From Thiotrichales bacterium (lineage in GTDB: Bacteria; Pseudomonadota; Gammaproteobacteria; Thiomicrospirales; Thiomicrospiraceae): a stretch of DNA of 64,000 nt. The number at the start of each line of letters is the position of its first letter. The stretch's first letter is position 1. The position numbers were made by a program, and so were the translations under genes. The DNA lies in assembly GCA_016936535.1 (NCBI GenBank), contig JAFGXP010000001.1, positions 20,935 through 84,934 of the forward strand, written 5' to 3'. Under the pieces are notes generated by a model that saw only the letters and a program-made list of their open reading frames with translations, had not been told where the DNA came from and made no database searches. Below are positions 30,281-38,989 of the stretch, one piece after another.

Positions 30281-31135
30281 TTGTCCCCATCCTCTGCCCC
30301 CAATATCTGGATTGACGATCGTTTCTTACCGGAAGCGGCGGCGAAATTACAACATGTGCTTAATTACCCACGGCTCAGTCAAGCCACATCACAACACCCT
30401 TATCAACCGAAAATCGACACCCTCTTAGGCTGGCAAACCTCCGATGACCTACAGCCAAAACTGTCCTTATTTCCAGCGCAAAGCGGCGCCGTCTGCATTG
30501 ACTTTCTAACCGGTAAAAAAGCTCATCGTCGGCAGTTCGGAGGCGGAATGGGGCAACCTTTAGTACGCGCAATGGGCCGAATCGAGTCGCGACTACCAAC
30601 CGTTTTCGATGCCACCGCAGGCATGGGCGCAGACGCTTTTGTGCTGGCTTCGCTGGGCTTTGAGGTTTGGATGAATGAACGCAGTCCGCTGATCGCTGCC
30701 CTGATCGCCGATGGCTTAGCACGCGCGCAACACGCGGATGAACTGGATGCCGACAGCCAAGCCATTTTTAGACGAATGCGCCTAAGCCAAGGGGACAGTG
30801 CCCTGCAAATGCAAACACTTAACCCCGCTCCCGAAACCATTTACCTAGATCCCATGTATCCTGAGAAAAAGAAGCGTGCGGCCACAAAAAAAGAGATGGC
30901 GGTTTTGCAACAACTTATTGGGCCTGATTTAGACAGCAGTCGCCTGTTGGATGCGGCTTTGAATACCGCACAATATCGGGTCGTCGTCAAACGCCCTAAA
31001 GGTGCAGAGCCGATTGCGCACCCCATTCAACCCAGTGCCACAATTGACAGCCCCAACACACGTTACGACCTGTACGCGATCAAAGCGCTGCAAGAGCATA
31101 TTCAAAAGCTCAAACGCCCTCTGACTCAGGTTTGA
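30281..31135 (+). CDS. rsmJ: 16S rRNA (guanine(1516)-N(2))-methyltransferase RsmJ
   Basis: SAM-dependent methylation of G1516 in 16S rRNA. The frame is open from 30002 but that part is antisense to dacB. The TTG at 30281 has AGGAG at 30270-30274, 6 nt upstream, and gives 284 residues, near the family size. SAM motif FDATAGMGADAFVLASLGF, then NERSPLIAALIADGLARA, the catalytic DPMYP in IYLDPMYPEKKKRAATKKEM, and VVVKRPKGAEPI near the end. The 3' end overlaps rsmI by 26 nt on the opposite strand. Confidence 0.93.
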   Translation: MSPSSAPNIWIDDRFLPEAAAKLQHVLNYPRLSQATSQHPYQPKIDTLLGWQTSDDLQPKLSLFPAQSGAVCIDFLTGKKAHRRQFGGGMGQPLVRAMGRIESRLPTVFDATAGMGADAFVLASLGFEVWMNERSPLIAALIADGLARAQHADELDADSQAIFRRMRLSQGDSALQMQTLNPAPETIYLDPMYPEKKKRAATKKEMAVLQQLIGPDLDSSRLLDAALNTAQYRVVVKRPKGAEPIAHPIQPSATIDSPNTRYDLYAIKALQEHIQKLKRPLTQV

Positions 31136-32006
31136 GCGCGAGAACACGGGAATAAACTGCTTTGCGTTTTACTTGATAGAACTCAGCGACAATTTCGCTG
31201 ATCTGTTTTACGGGTAAGCGCTGTTGCAGCAACACCCCAATTAAGTCGTCCCATTCACTGACACTTGGTGCCTCCTCGGCGAGGACTGCACCGCTCACCA
31301 TTACCACAAATTCGCCGCGAACCCGATCTGAATGCGCGGCGAAATAGGCGAGAACCTCCGCGAAATCGCCACTCACAAATTGTTCAAACTGTTTCGTCAA
31401 CTCTTTCGCCACCACCAATTGGCGCTGCGAACCAAAAATCTCAGCCATGTCTTGCAGCGACTCAATTAAGCGGTGGGGGGACTCGTAAAATACCAATGTC
31501 CGCGACTCATCCGCCAACTTGGCAAGGGCTTGTAAACGTTTGCTCGACCGCGCCGGTAAAAACCCTTCATAAGTAAAGCGATCGGTCGGTAAGCCAGCCG
31601 CACTCAAGGCGGTAATCACCGCACTGGGACCCGGAATCGGTACAACCGCAACCCCAGCTTGGCGTAACCGTTTTACCAAGACATAACCTGGATCATTAAT
31701 CAAAGGCGTGCCGGCATCGGAAATTAAAGCGCCATTTTCCCCCCGTAACAAACGGTTTAAAAGCTGCTCTGTACGCTCGGTTTCATTGTGCTCATGCAAA
31801 CTAATCAGCGGGCGTTGCAAAGCATAATTTTGCAATAAAATTTTGCTGTGCCGCGTATCCTCTGCGGCAATCCAATCAACCTGAGCTAAAAGTGCTAACG
31901 CCCGCTGACTGATATCTTGCAGATTCCCAATCGGTGTCGCCACCACATAAAGCGTCCCGCAGGAGGCGCTGGCACGAACAGACGTACTGGCTGAAAAAAG
32001 AGTCAC
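31110..32006 (-). CDS. rsmI: 16S rRNA (cytidine(1402)-2'-O)-methyltransferase RsmI
   Basis: Methylates the ribose of C1402, the nucleotide also modified by RsmH. The GTG at 32006 is preferred, with AAAGGA at 32013-32018 exactly 6 nt upstream; a longer frame to 32048 is less likely. The product is 298 residues. Signatures: LYVVATPIGNLQDIS, DWIAAEDTRHSKILL, LISDAGTPLINDPGY and GPSAVITALSAAGLPTDRF. Divergent from lpoA, as in many gammaproteobacteria. Confidence 0.95.
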   Translation of the reverse strand: MTLFSASTSVRASASCGTLYVVATPIGNLQDISQRALALLAQVDWIAAEDTRHSKILLQNYALQRPLISLHEHNETERTEQLLNRLLRGENGALISDAGTPLINDPGYVLVKRLRQAGVAVVPIPGPSAVITALSAAGLPTDRFTYEGFLPARSSKRLQALAKLADESRTLVFYESPHRLIESLQDMAEIFGSQRQLVVAKELTKQFEQFVSGDFAEVLAYFAAHSDRVRGEFVVMVSGAVLAEEAPSVSEWDDLIGVLLQQRLPVKQISEIVAEFYQVKRKAVYSRVLALKPESEGV

Positions 32007-32117
32007 ATTAGGTCCTTTAACGGATAAATAAAAACACCGAAGAATCACGAACTTGCCGCTCGGCCACGCTTAAATGGCATATAATTTTGGCTATTCTAAC
32101 TAAATCTCTGCACAGCT

Positions 32118-33794
32118 ATGTTTTTTTCCGATTGCGAAACCGTTTCAAACGCCCCCAATGTATCTCGTCTACGCTGGCAACACGCTGGTCTGAGCGCATT
32201 ACTTTGCAGCTTACTGCTGGCGGGCTGTTTTACACCAAAGCCGAGCGCGCCCCCCAGCGAACCAACCAAGCCGGTAGAGCCGAGCGTTCAAATTCAACCG
32301 GTAGAACGCCCAACCCTGATTGTCGCCAGTGACCCGCAAGCTGAGCGCGTTGCCGCCCTACAAAATCGTGACTGGGCGCGTTATGTGCAATTTAGTGATG
32401 AACTCTGGCAGACTTCCGCTCCAGAGCAGCAAGCCAAGATTGAACAAGAAATTTGGCAAACCTTGCTGCCTCTGGATGCCCTGACACTCATGCAACTCGA
32501 TCAAAATCCCGATCCAAGAGTCAATGCCTGGACCCATCTCCTACAAACCCTGCAAACCGATGCACTCAACTTTCCGCGTGCTTTAGAAGACTTGCAGCAA
32601 CTGGAAACGTCCGCTCTCTACCAAAATCACCTTTTACCCCAGCTGTTAAGCCAACGCCCTACTCCCGCCCCGCTTGAACAGATTGCGATTCTCTTGCCAA
32701 TGCAAGGCAAATTTAAAGTGGTGGCCGAGCAGATTCAAACGGGTCTTCTTAAAGCCTATTACGACAGCGGTTTGCAATCCAATTTGAGCTTGCGTTTTTA
32801 CGATAGCAGCGATGAATCCCAAATCAGCAGTCTGTACTTTCAAGCCAAGCAAAATGGCGCACAACGTATTATCGGCCCCCTGCGTAAACCCGCCTTAGAA
32901 CAACTGGTTGCCTTTGATGATGAAAACCTCATTGCGCTGAACTCGCTGGATTATCCGACCCGCTTTGTGCAGTTCAATCTCAAATCGAGTGATAAAACGA
33001 GTCAACTGATTAACGGTTTTGTTCAACAAAACATTCAAACACTGGGGCTGCTAAACAGCGATGAACCTGGCCAACGTGCTGCCGCAGAGCAGCTCAGCCA
33101 AGCCTGGCAAGCACTGCTGCAGCACGCGCTTGTCCAAGTGACTTACAGCGATGACAATCCACAACTGCGCCAAGCTTTCGATCGTCTTCTCAATATCCCC
33201 CAAAGCTTAGAACGCCGCGCGCAATTGCGAAATATTTTGGGGATAATGCCTGAGTTCTATCCATACAGCCGACAAGATTTACAAGCCATAGTGGTATTTG
33301 ATTCTGCCAGTCGATTAGCGGTCATCAACCCGCAAAAATCACTCTATCTGTTATCAACACCGCTCTATGCAGCCACCGATTTTGATCCCCAAAATGCGCA
33401 GCACTTACGGAATAACCGAGACCTTAAAGAGGTGCAATTGCTCACCCAGCCAATGATCCTGAACCCCAACCAAGTCAATGGTATTTTCGAAGCATTCGGC
33501 TGGGATGCTATGCAAGCGGCGCTCAATCTCGATTTGTTACGCAAAGGCGCTTGCTTAACCCACACCCAAACAGGACAAATTCGATTAGAAAACAATCGAT
33601 TACAGCAACATCTGGTTTGGGCCAAGTTTGATGCAAAAGGTCAACTTCGCCCTTATCAACTGCCGAGTGCACCAACAAATAACGATTCAAATCCGGCCGA
33701 AGAAGAGGGAGAACCCGCTCAGGGCGTCAAGCCGTTTTTTCGTGAAGAGGCCGACTTGCAGCAACGTCTGCAAGAAGAAATGCCGCTGCGTTAA
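32118..33794 (+). CDS. lpoA: Penicillin-binding protein activator LpoA (lipoprotein)
   Basis: Outer-membrane lipoprotein that activates the class A PBP1a through the peptidoglycan mesh. The lipobox LLLAGC puts the acylated Cys at residue 37, followed by a Pro-rich linker. The N-terminal helical-repeat domain (about 80-185) is shorter than in E. coli LpoA. The C-terminal part from QIAILLPMQGKFKVVAEQIQ is the periplasmic-binding-like LppC fold with GAQRIIGPLRKPALEQL and LQAIVVFDS. The 558 residues end in an acidic tail. The order rsmI-lpoA-yraN is the common gammaproteobacterial one. Confidence 0.93.
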   Translation: MFFSDCETVSNAPNVSRLRWQHAGLSALLCSLLLAGCFTPKPSAPPSEPTKPVEPSVQIQPVERPTLIVASDPQAERVAALQNRDWARYVQFSDELWQTSAPEQQAKIEQEIWQTLLPLDALTLMQLDQNPDPRVNAWTHLLQTLQTDALNFPRALEDLQQLETSALYQNHLLPQLLSQRPTPAPLEQIAILLPMQGKFKVVAEQIQTGLLKAYYDSGLQSNLSLRFYDSSDESQISSLYFQAKQNGAQRIIGPLRKPALEQLVAFDDENLIALNSLDYPTRFVQFNLKSSDKTSQLINGFVQQNIQTLGLLNSDEPGQRAAAEQLSQAWQALLQHALVQVTYSDDNPQLRQAFDRLLNIPQSLERRAQLRNILGIMPEFYPYSRQDLQAIVVFDSASRLAVINPQKSLYLLSTPLYAATDFDPQNAQHLRNNRDLKEVQLLTQPMILNPNQVNGIFEAFGWDAMQAALNLDLLRKGACLTHTQTGQIRLENNRLQQHLVWAKFDAKGQLRPYQLPSAPTNNDSNPAEEEGEPAQGVKPFFREEADLQQRLQEEMPLR

Positions 33795-33818
33795 TTTGGC
33801 CATAAAAGGCGCCGCACC

Positions 33819-34181
33819 GTGAAACTTCTCAGTAAATGGATTGGTCAACAAAAGGAACAGCAAGCCAGCGATTGGCTGCAACAGCAACAGCTGCAAATCC
33901 TAGCGCGAAATTTTCGCTGCGATCGGTACCGCAAAGGAGAAATTGACCTCATCGCTTTAGACCGCGATAAGGTGCTGGTTTTTTTTGAAATCAAATACCG
34001 TAAAGATACCGAATACGGTCATCCACTCGAATTCATTCACGCTGCCCAGCAGCAACGCATTCGTCGGTGCGCGGAAGTCTTTCTGCTCAAACACCCAGAA
34101 TATCAAGACTGTGATTGCCGTTTCGATGTGGTCTTCTTTTGCGGACAAAACCCAGCAGAATGGTTACAGAATGCTTTCTAA
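33819..34181 (+). CDS. yraN: UPF0102 endonuclease-like protein YraN
   Basis: Small protein of the restriction-endonuclease-like UPF0102 family; function not firmly known. It starts with GTG 24 nt after lpoA. The 120 residues carry the family pattern: WLQQQQLQILARNFRC, then EIDLIALDRDKVLVFFEIKYRKD, where Asp and E-x-K form a PD-(D/E)XK-like active site, and RRCAEVFLLKHPEYQDCDCRFDVVFF. The stop codon overlaps the ppsA stop on the other strand inside a terminator hairpin. Confidence 0.93.
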   Translation: MKLLSKWIGQQKEQQASDWLQQQQLQILARNFRCDRYRKGEIDLIALDRDKVLVFFEIKYRKDTEYGHPLEFIHAAQQQRIRRCAEVFLLKHPEYQDCDCRFDVVFFCGQNPAEWLQNAF

Positions 34182-34191
34182 GCATTTTTTT
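34170..34191 (+). terminator. Terminator spanning the yraN and ppsA stop codons
   Basis: 7-bp stem AATGCTT/AAGCATT with a 3-nt loop, followed on the plus strand by five more T (seven in all). It terminates lpoA-yraN. The yraN TAA (34179-34181) and the antisense ppsA TAG (34178-34180) both lie in the stem-loop. Confidence 0.75.
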
Positions 34192-36616
34192 CGTCAGGAT
34201 TCTCGGCTTGCAGAATCACGGGAAGCGTTTTCAGCACTGAATCTGGGTTCAGGCTGATAGCATCAATTCCCAAACCCACTAAAAACGCGGCAAAATCGGG
34301 GAAATCCGAAGGGGCTTGGCCGCATAAGCTAATATGTTTGCCATTACGTTTTGCGCCTTCAATGGCCCAAGCCACCATTTTTTTAACCCCTGGATCACGC
34401 TCATCGTAATCAAACGCCACCTTTTCCGAATCACGGTCCACGCCGAGCACCAACTGCGTCAGGTCGTTTGTGCCAATCGAAAAACCATCAAAATAGGCGC
34501 TGAATTCGTCGATCAACAGAACATTATTTGGAATCTCACACATCATATAGACCTGCAACCCTTGCTGTCCGCGCACTAAACCATTCAATTCCAAATTACG
34601 CAAAACCTGGCGCGCCTCTTCGAGGCGTCGGCAAAAAGGCACCATGACAACCACATTGGACAAGCCCATCTGCTCACGCACGTGTCGCAGGGCTTGGCAC
34701 TCTAATGCAAAGGCCGGTGCAAACTGGGCATCGTTATAACGAGCCGCCCCGCGAAATCCAAGCATCGGATTCTCTTCATCGGCTTCAAAATCACTCCCGC
34801 CCAGCAGGTTTGCATATTCATTGGTTTTAAAATCCGATAACCTTACCACCACCGGTTTTGGATAAAACCCAGCCGCCAAGGTACCGATACCCTCTGCCAA
34901 TTTCTGCACAAAAAAAGCGGCACCACTGGCATACCCCTGAATCAATTCGGACAAATCCTGTTGCGTTTGCACTGAACGCACGCGCTCTGGAAACAACAAG
35001 GCTAAAGGATGCGCTTTGATTTCGGTATTAATGATAAATTCCATCCGCGCTAACCCCACCCCAGCATTTGGCAAGGCGCTCAGACCAAAGGCCAATTCGG
35101 GATTGCCCACATTCATCATGATGGCGGTTTTAGGCTTGGGCAAGGCCGTTAAATCGGTTTGCGTTAGGGTATAGGGCTGCGCGCCCGCATAAACTCGACC
35201 CATATCGCCTTCTGCGCAAGAAACCGTGACCATCGCACCTTCGGCAATCAACTCGGTGCCCTGCCCCGTTCCGACCACCGCGGGTATGCCTAACTCGCGA
35301 GCAATAATTGCCGCATGGCAAGTTCGTCCCCCACGATTCGTCACCAAAGCCGAAGCCATTTTCATCACCGGCTCCCAATCTGGGGTGGTTATATCCGATA
35401 CCAGCACCTCACCGACTTGAAACTGTTTCAACCCCTCGACCGAGGTAATCACTCGTGCGCGACCACTGGCAATCTTGCTACCCACCGCGCGCCCAGTCAC
35501 GATTGGGGTCAGCTTTTCGGCTTCAGCGCAAAGATGATATTGCACCAAAAAATGCCGCTGCTGTTGAGAGGCAACCGTTTCTGGTCGCGCTTGAACAATA
35601 AACAATTCACCGCTCAAACCATCCTTCGCCCACTCAATATCCATGGGTCGCGCTTGACCTGCTTTAGCACTGTAATGTTGTTCAATCTGCAGGGCATAAC
35701 CCGCTAACTGCAAGACCTCTGAGTCGTTCAAACAAAACTGCTGGCGTTCGAGTAAGGTCGTGGGCACATTGTGGACTGGATTAAGTGAATTGGCATCGGT
35801 GCTGTACACCATTTTGATTTTTTTAGCGCCACGATGACGTTTTAATACTTGGCGAAACCCTTGCAAATAGGTTGGTTTATGCACAAAGAACTCATCCGGA
35901 TCCACCGTCCCTTGCACCACATTTTCGCCTAAACCGTAAGCGCCAGTAATCATCACCGCTTCCTTAAAACCGGTTTCGGTGTCGAGCGTAAAAATCACTC
36001 CCGCACTGGCCAAATCTGAACGCACCATTTGCTGGACACCAATCGACAGCGCCACCTCAAAATGATCAAATCCCTGATCCATACGATAATGAATGGCACG
36101 ATCGGTAAACAAACTGGCAAAGCAACGTTTACAAGCTTCTAAGTAAGCGGCTAGACCGCGAATGTTTAAATAGGTATCTTGCTGGCCGGCAAAACTCGCG
36201 GTAGGCAAATCCTCGGCCGTGGCTGAACTGCGAATGGCAAATGAGGCGCTCTCTCCCGACAGAGCCAGCAGCTGCTGATAGGCTTGAGTCATTTCTTGCA
36301 AAAGGTCGTCCGGAAGAGGCGCTTCGTAAATACGTTTTCTTATTTCCAACCCTCGGCGCTGCAAATCACTCGGATTCTGCGGTGCCAAGCCGTCTAAGAG
36401 CGCCCGCAACTGCGGCCAAAGTTGATTGGCTTGTAACAGATGGCGATAGGCCTCGGCGGTAATCGCAAAGCCATTGGGAACAGGTACACCATGCGGTTTT
36501 AATGCTTGAACCATCTCACCTAAGGAAGCGTTTTTCCCGCCGACTAAAGCAATGTCTTCAATCCGTAGCTGATCAAAAAAACGGATAAAGCGCCAAGAAG
36601 AGTGTCGTTCGCTCAT
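34178..36616 (-). CDS. ppsA: Phosphoenolpyruvate synthase
   Basis: Converts pyruvate, ATP and water to PEP, AMP and phosphate, the gluconeogenic entry step. The ATG at 36616 is chosen because AAAGGTG lies just upstream; a GTG at 36625 is the alternative. The product is 812 residues. Order of domains: ATP-grasp (VGGKNASLGEM, AIRSSATAEDLPTASFAGQQDT), the phospho-His swivel domain with TNRGGRTCHAAIIARELG, and the PEP-binding barrel with GFRGAARY, SIGTNDLTQLVLGVDRDS and the catalytic Cys in SLCGQAPSDFP. Complete and typical. Confidence 0.97.
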   Translation of the reverse strand: MSERHSSWRFIRFFDQLRIEDIALVGGKNASLGEMVQALKPHGVPVPNGFAITAEAYRHLLQANQLWPQLRALLDGLAPQNPSDLQRRGLEIRKRIYEAPLPDDLLQEMTQAYQQLLALSGESASFAIRSSATAEDLPTASFAGQQDTYLNIRGLAAYLEACKRCFASLFTDRAIHYRMDQGFDHFEVALSIGVQQMVRSDLASAGVIFTLDTETGFKEAVMITGAYGLGENVVQGTVDPDEFFVHKPTYLQGFRQVLKRHRGAKKIKMVYSTDANSLNPVHNVPTTLLERQQFCLNDSEVLQLAGYALQIEQHYSAKAGQARPMDIEWAKDGLSGELFIVQARPETVASQQQRHFLVQYHLCAEAEKLTPIVTGRAVGSKIASGRARVITSVEGLKQFQVGEVLVSDITTPDWEPVMKMASALVTNRGGRTCHAAIIARELGIPAVVGTGQGTELIAEGAMVTVSCAEGDMGRVYAGAQPYTLTQTDLTALPKPKTAIMMNVGNPELAFGLSALPNAGVGLARMEFIINTEIKAHPLALLFPERVRSVQTQQDLSELIQGYASGAAFFVQKLAEGIGTLAAGFYPKPVVVRLSDFKTNEYANLLGGSDFEADEENPMLGFRGAARYNDAQFAPAFALECQALRHVREQMGLSNVVVMVPFCRRLEEARQVLRNLELNGLVRGQQGLQVYMMCEIPNNVLLIDEFSAYFDGFSIGTNDLTQLVLGVDRDSEKVAFDYDERDPGVKKMVAWAIEGAKRNGKHISLCGQAPSDFPDFAAFLVGLGIDAISLNPDSVLKTLPVILQAENPDEKNA

Positions 36617-36744
36617 TGTGTTCACCTTTTTTCATAGACCTGAACACAATACGACTTTCTACGCAAAATGAAAGCCCTCACCGAGGCCCACCGTGACTTT
36701 TCTTGCGCTGGCTCAGGAAGCGGCTCAAGCCCATCTCTGGCTGA

Positions 36745-37431
36745 TTAAGCCGGTTTTTCAACGACAAGACGCACCGTTCGAGGAAAATCGGTGCGCTCCA
36801 CCAGCACAAAACCGGCGCTCTGCAATAAATAAATCAAATCTTCCGCATGGTAACGATTGTGTTCTGAAAAGTGTTCAAAAACAGCTTCAATCGGCAATGA
36901 AGCCATCGGCTCTTGCCATAAATCGCCTTGCGGAAATTTATGCTCAAGATAGGCACTCAAGGGTTGACGCACCAAATCAATCACACACCAGCGGCCTCCG
37001 GGCTTCAACCAAGCAAAAACCGCCTTGATTAAACTGACCGGCTGCGGCAGCTCATGCAAGAGCATATTCGCCATAACCGCCGCCACTTGGCCGCTCTGCG
37101 CCCAATTTAGATCCGGTGCCAACAAATCGCCGCGCAATAAATGGGCGTTCTCTGGCAAACTCAAGGCGGCGGCTAACATATAATCGGCCGCTTCAATCCC
37201 CAAAATGCGATTGTGCGGATAGCGCAATGCCAAATCTTGAACAAACTGCCCAATTCCCGCTCCCAAATCAAGCACAACCTCCTGAGGCTGAATCGGACCA
37301 CTCATTTGTTGATTCCAAAAAGCCCAAAACGCTGTGTCATGGCGACGTTCATAACTTTGGGTAATCATCGTGCGTGCTTGTTCACCATCTCCACCGTGAT
37401 GACGCAAAATCTGTTGTTGGGTTTTCTCCAT
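36745..37431 (-). CDS. Class I SAM-dependent methyltransferase
   Basis: Small-molecule type methyltransferase of unknown substrate, 228 residues from the ATG at 37431 (AAGGAG lies 6 nt upstream, inside the end of the upstream gene). Motif I VLDLGAGIGQFVQDLA, an acidic motif II GIEAADYML, motif IV AAVMANMLLHEL, and post-motif LKPGGRWCVIDLVR place it in the Methyltransf_11/25 group. Immediately downstream of the WYL-nuclease fusion gene and probably cotranscribed, but nothing links the functions. Confidence 0.8.
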   Translation of the reverse strand: MEKTQQQILRHHGGDGEQARTMITQSYERRHDTAFWAFWNQQMSGPIQPQEVVLDLGAGIGQFVQDLALRYPHNRILGIEAADYMLAAALSLPENAHLLRGDLLAPDLNWAQSGQVAAVMANMLLHELPQPVSLIKAVFAWLKPGGRWCVIDLVRQPLSAYLEHKFPQGDLWQEPMASLPIEAVFEHFSEHNRYHAEDLIYLLQSAGFVLVERTDFPRTVRLVVEKPA

Positions 37432-37441
37432 TCCAGTCTCC

Positions 37442-38830
37442 TTAAGGCTGCGCATTCGACAGCGCATTTAACTCAATCCATTCATCCAACTGCGCAAAAT
37501 AGAGTACTTGTTTTTGCGGACGAGTTTCTTGCGCTTGAAAAAGTTCCGCATAACGTTGCAGCTGAGGTCGATAACGCGTGCACTGCTCCGCAAGAAAATC
37601 GGCTCGGGTTTGTGCATCGGTTGCATCGGGCGGCGTACTGGTTTTATAGTCGATAATCCAACGCACTCCCTGTGCATCGACAAACGTTCGGTCAACAATA
37701 TGTAAAGCCACTTCCCCTTGGGCATTCTGCGATTGCAACACATACTCATTGCGCGCATCCACCTGCTGAGCTGAAAGGGCCCAACGGATTTTTGGCTGAT
37801 GCCACGCCTGTTGTAAACACCGTTGCGCTCGCGGCCAAGCCAGCTGAACTTGCCGAGTATCTAAACCCTGCTGCCCCAACCAACGCTGATAAAAATCCGC
37901 ACGCTCCTCAATGGAATCCAAAGGAATCTGCTCAATTCCCTGTCTTGCCCACAGCTCCAAGACTTTATGCACTAAATGACCGACCGCCTGCGCAATCGGT
38001 GCCTGTTGTAAGTGTGCTCTTAATTGTGCTTTATAGGACTCAAGTGAAATAAGAGTAACAAACGGTAGCCAATATTGGACTATCGGGAGAATCTCTCGGT
38101 AATCATGTACTTTACAAGACACAAAAATACCATTATTCCTTAACTCTTTTTCGACCACCTGATTAGAAATAATATTTCTGGTTCTAAACTGATCTGAAAC
38201 TTCAGGATTAATTCTTAAAACAACCTTCTGAGTTTCACTACTTCCTACCCAGACAGTATCGGTTTCACTTACTTGCTTTTGAAGCGATTTATCAAGCTCG
38301 AATTGTTTTTCGCCCAGCCTTAGTAGCTTAATTCGACTCAGTCGAAATGTTTTAAGTTTATCGGCCTGAACATCAAAAGCCGCCAGATACCACATTCCCT
38401 TATAGAACAATAAACGGTAGGGTTGTATGCCACTATCATTTTTTGATTGATATTGAAAGCGGAGTTCCTGCCTCTGAACAATCCCCTTTTTAAGACTAGC
38501 CATATTTTGTTGCATCAAAGAAGTAACCTTTTCTAACTCAAACGGCATAATCAACCAAGAGGGATCTGGTCGCATAATTTCTTGAATTGTTGATGCTGAC
38601 CACTTTGAATTTATCGGTGACAGTTGAAAATGGCTGGCGAAGCGCTGTAGATGGGCCAAATTGAACTGACCCAAATGAATCGGATCTAGCCAAATTTTCT
38701 GACCATCTTGCTCGTAAGGCAAAAAACTTAATTTATTGTGCAGATCTCGCTGAATTGTTCGTTTCGAAACAGAAAACTCATTTACCAAGTCATTTAAGAA
38801 AAGAACTTCGCCTTGATTTAAACGATTCAA
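37442..38830 (-). CDS. HTH-WYL-WCX regulator fused to an AddA-type PD-(D/E)XK nuclease domain, 5' end interrupted
   Basis: Chimeric 462-codon frame. Residues 1-50 are an HTH (DLVNEFSVSKRTIQRDL), 115-185 a WYL domain (PYRLLFYKGMWYLAAFD) and 200-275 a WCX-type end, so the regulator looks complete to about residue 275. Residues ~281-455 match, at roughly half identity by eye, the C-terminus of the AddA-like protein encoded upstream (38990-42547): LVHKVLELWAR, IRWALS, LHIVD, WIIDYKTS. Nuclease residues H288, D380, D394 and K396 are kept. The regulator half is AT-rich, the nuclease half much less so. The frame begins at a TTG with no ribosome-binding site, directly after an in-frame TAA; the natural ATG lies upstream at 38881. 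It is either expressed poorly by reinitiation or a pseudogene in the making. Confidence 0.75.
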   Translation of the reverse strand: MNRLNQGEVLFLNDLVNEFSVSKRTIQRDLHNKLSFLPYEQDGQKIWLDPIHLGQFNLAHLQRFASHFQLSPINSKWSASTIQEIMRPDPSWLIMPFELEKVTSLMQQNMASLKKGIVQRQELRFQYQSKNDSGIQPYRLLFYKGMWYLAAFDVQADKLKTFRLSRIKLLRLGEKQFELDKSLQKQVSETDTVWVGSSETQKVVLRINPEVSDQFRTRNIISNQVVEKELRNNGIFVSCKVHDYREILPIVQYWLPFVTLISLESYKAQLRAHLQQAPIAQAVGHLVHKVLELWARQGIEQIPLDSIEERADFYQRWLGQQGLDTRQVQLAWPRAQRCLQQAWHQPKIRWALSAQQVDARNEYVLQSQNAQGEVALHIVDRTFVDAQGVRWIIDYKTSTPPDATDAQTRADFLAEQCTRYRPQLQRYAELFQAQETRPQKQVLYFAQLDEWIELNALSNAQP

Positions 38831-38833
38831 AAT

Positions 38834-38881
38834 TTAAGCGATACGTATAGACATTACCGTAGGCGATTTTGTTTGAGACAT
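38834..38881 (-). pseudogene. Original 5' end of the WYL regulator, cut by an in-frame TAA
   Basis: ATG at 38881 with a perfect AAGGAGG (38889-38895) 7 nt upstream opens MSQTKSPTVMSIRIA and then hits TAA (38834-38836). The frame continues as ILNRLNQGEVLFLNDLV, exactly the N-terminal helix expected for HTH-WYL regulators, so one CAA-to-TAA change would explain it. Same frame as the gene at 37442-38830. Confidence 0.75.
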
Positions 38882-38909
38882 TGATTACCCTCCTTATTTT
38901 TTAAAAGAC

Positions 38910-38943
38910 AGTATATGACTCGGTGGTGACACATGGCGTCACC
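38910..38943 (-). promoter_or_regulatory. Palindromic operator over the promoter of the WYL gene
   Basis: Perfect 6-bp inverted repeat GGTGAC/GTCACC (38925-38930 with 38938-38943, 7-nt spacer) lies just upstream of a -10-like TATACT (minus strand, 38910-38915), where a -35 would be. No T-run follows on either strand, so an operator fits better than a terminator. It may be an autoregulatory site for the WYL protein. Confidence 0.5.
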
Positions 38944-38989
38944 CAATAAAAATTAGCGACAATTATTCAATTGAAATTGAGAAAACTCA

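Noticed and set aside
32080..32085. TATAAT before lpoA as a promoter
   Set aside because: The nearest -35-like hexamer (TTGCCG, 32053) gives a 21-nt spacer; kept only as a possible -10.
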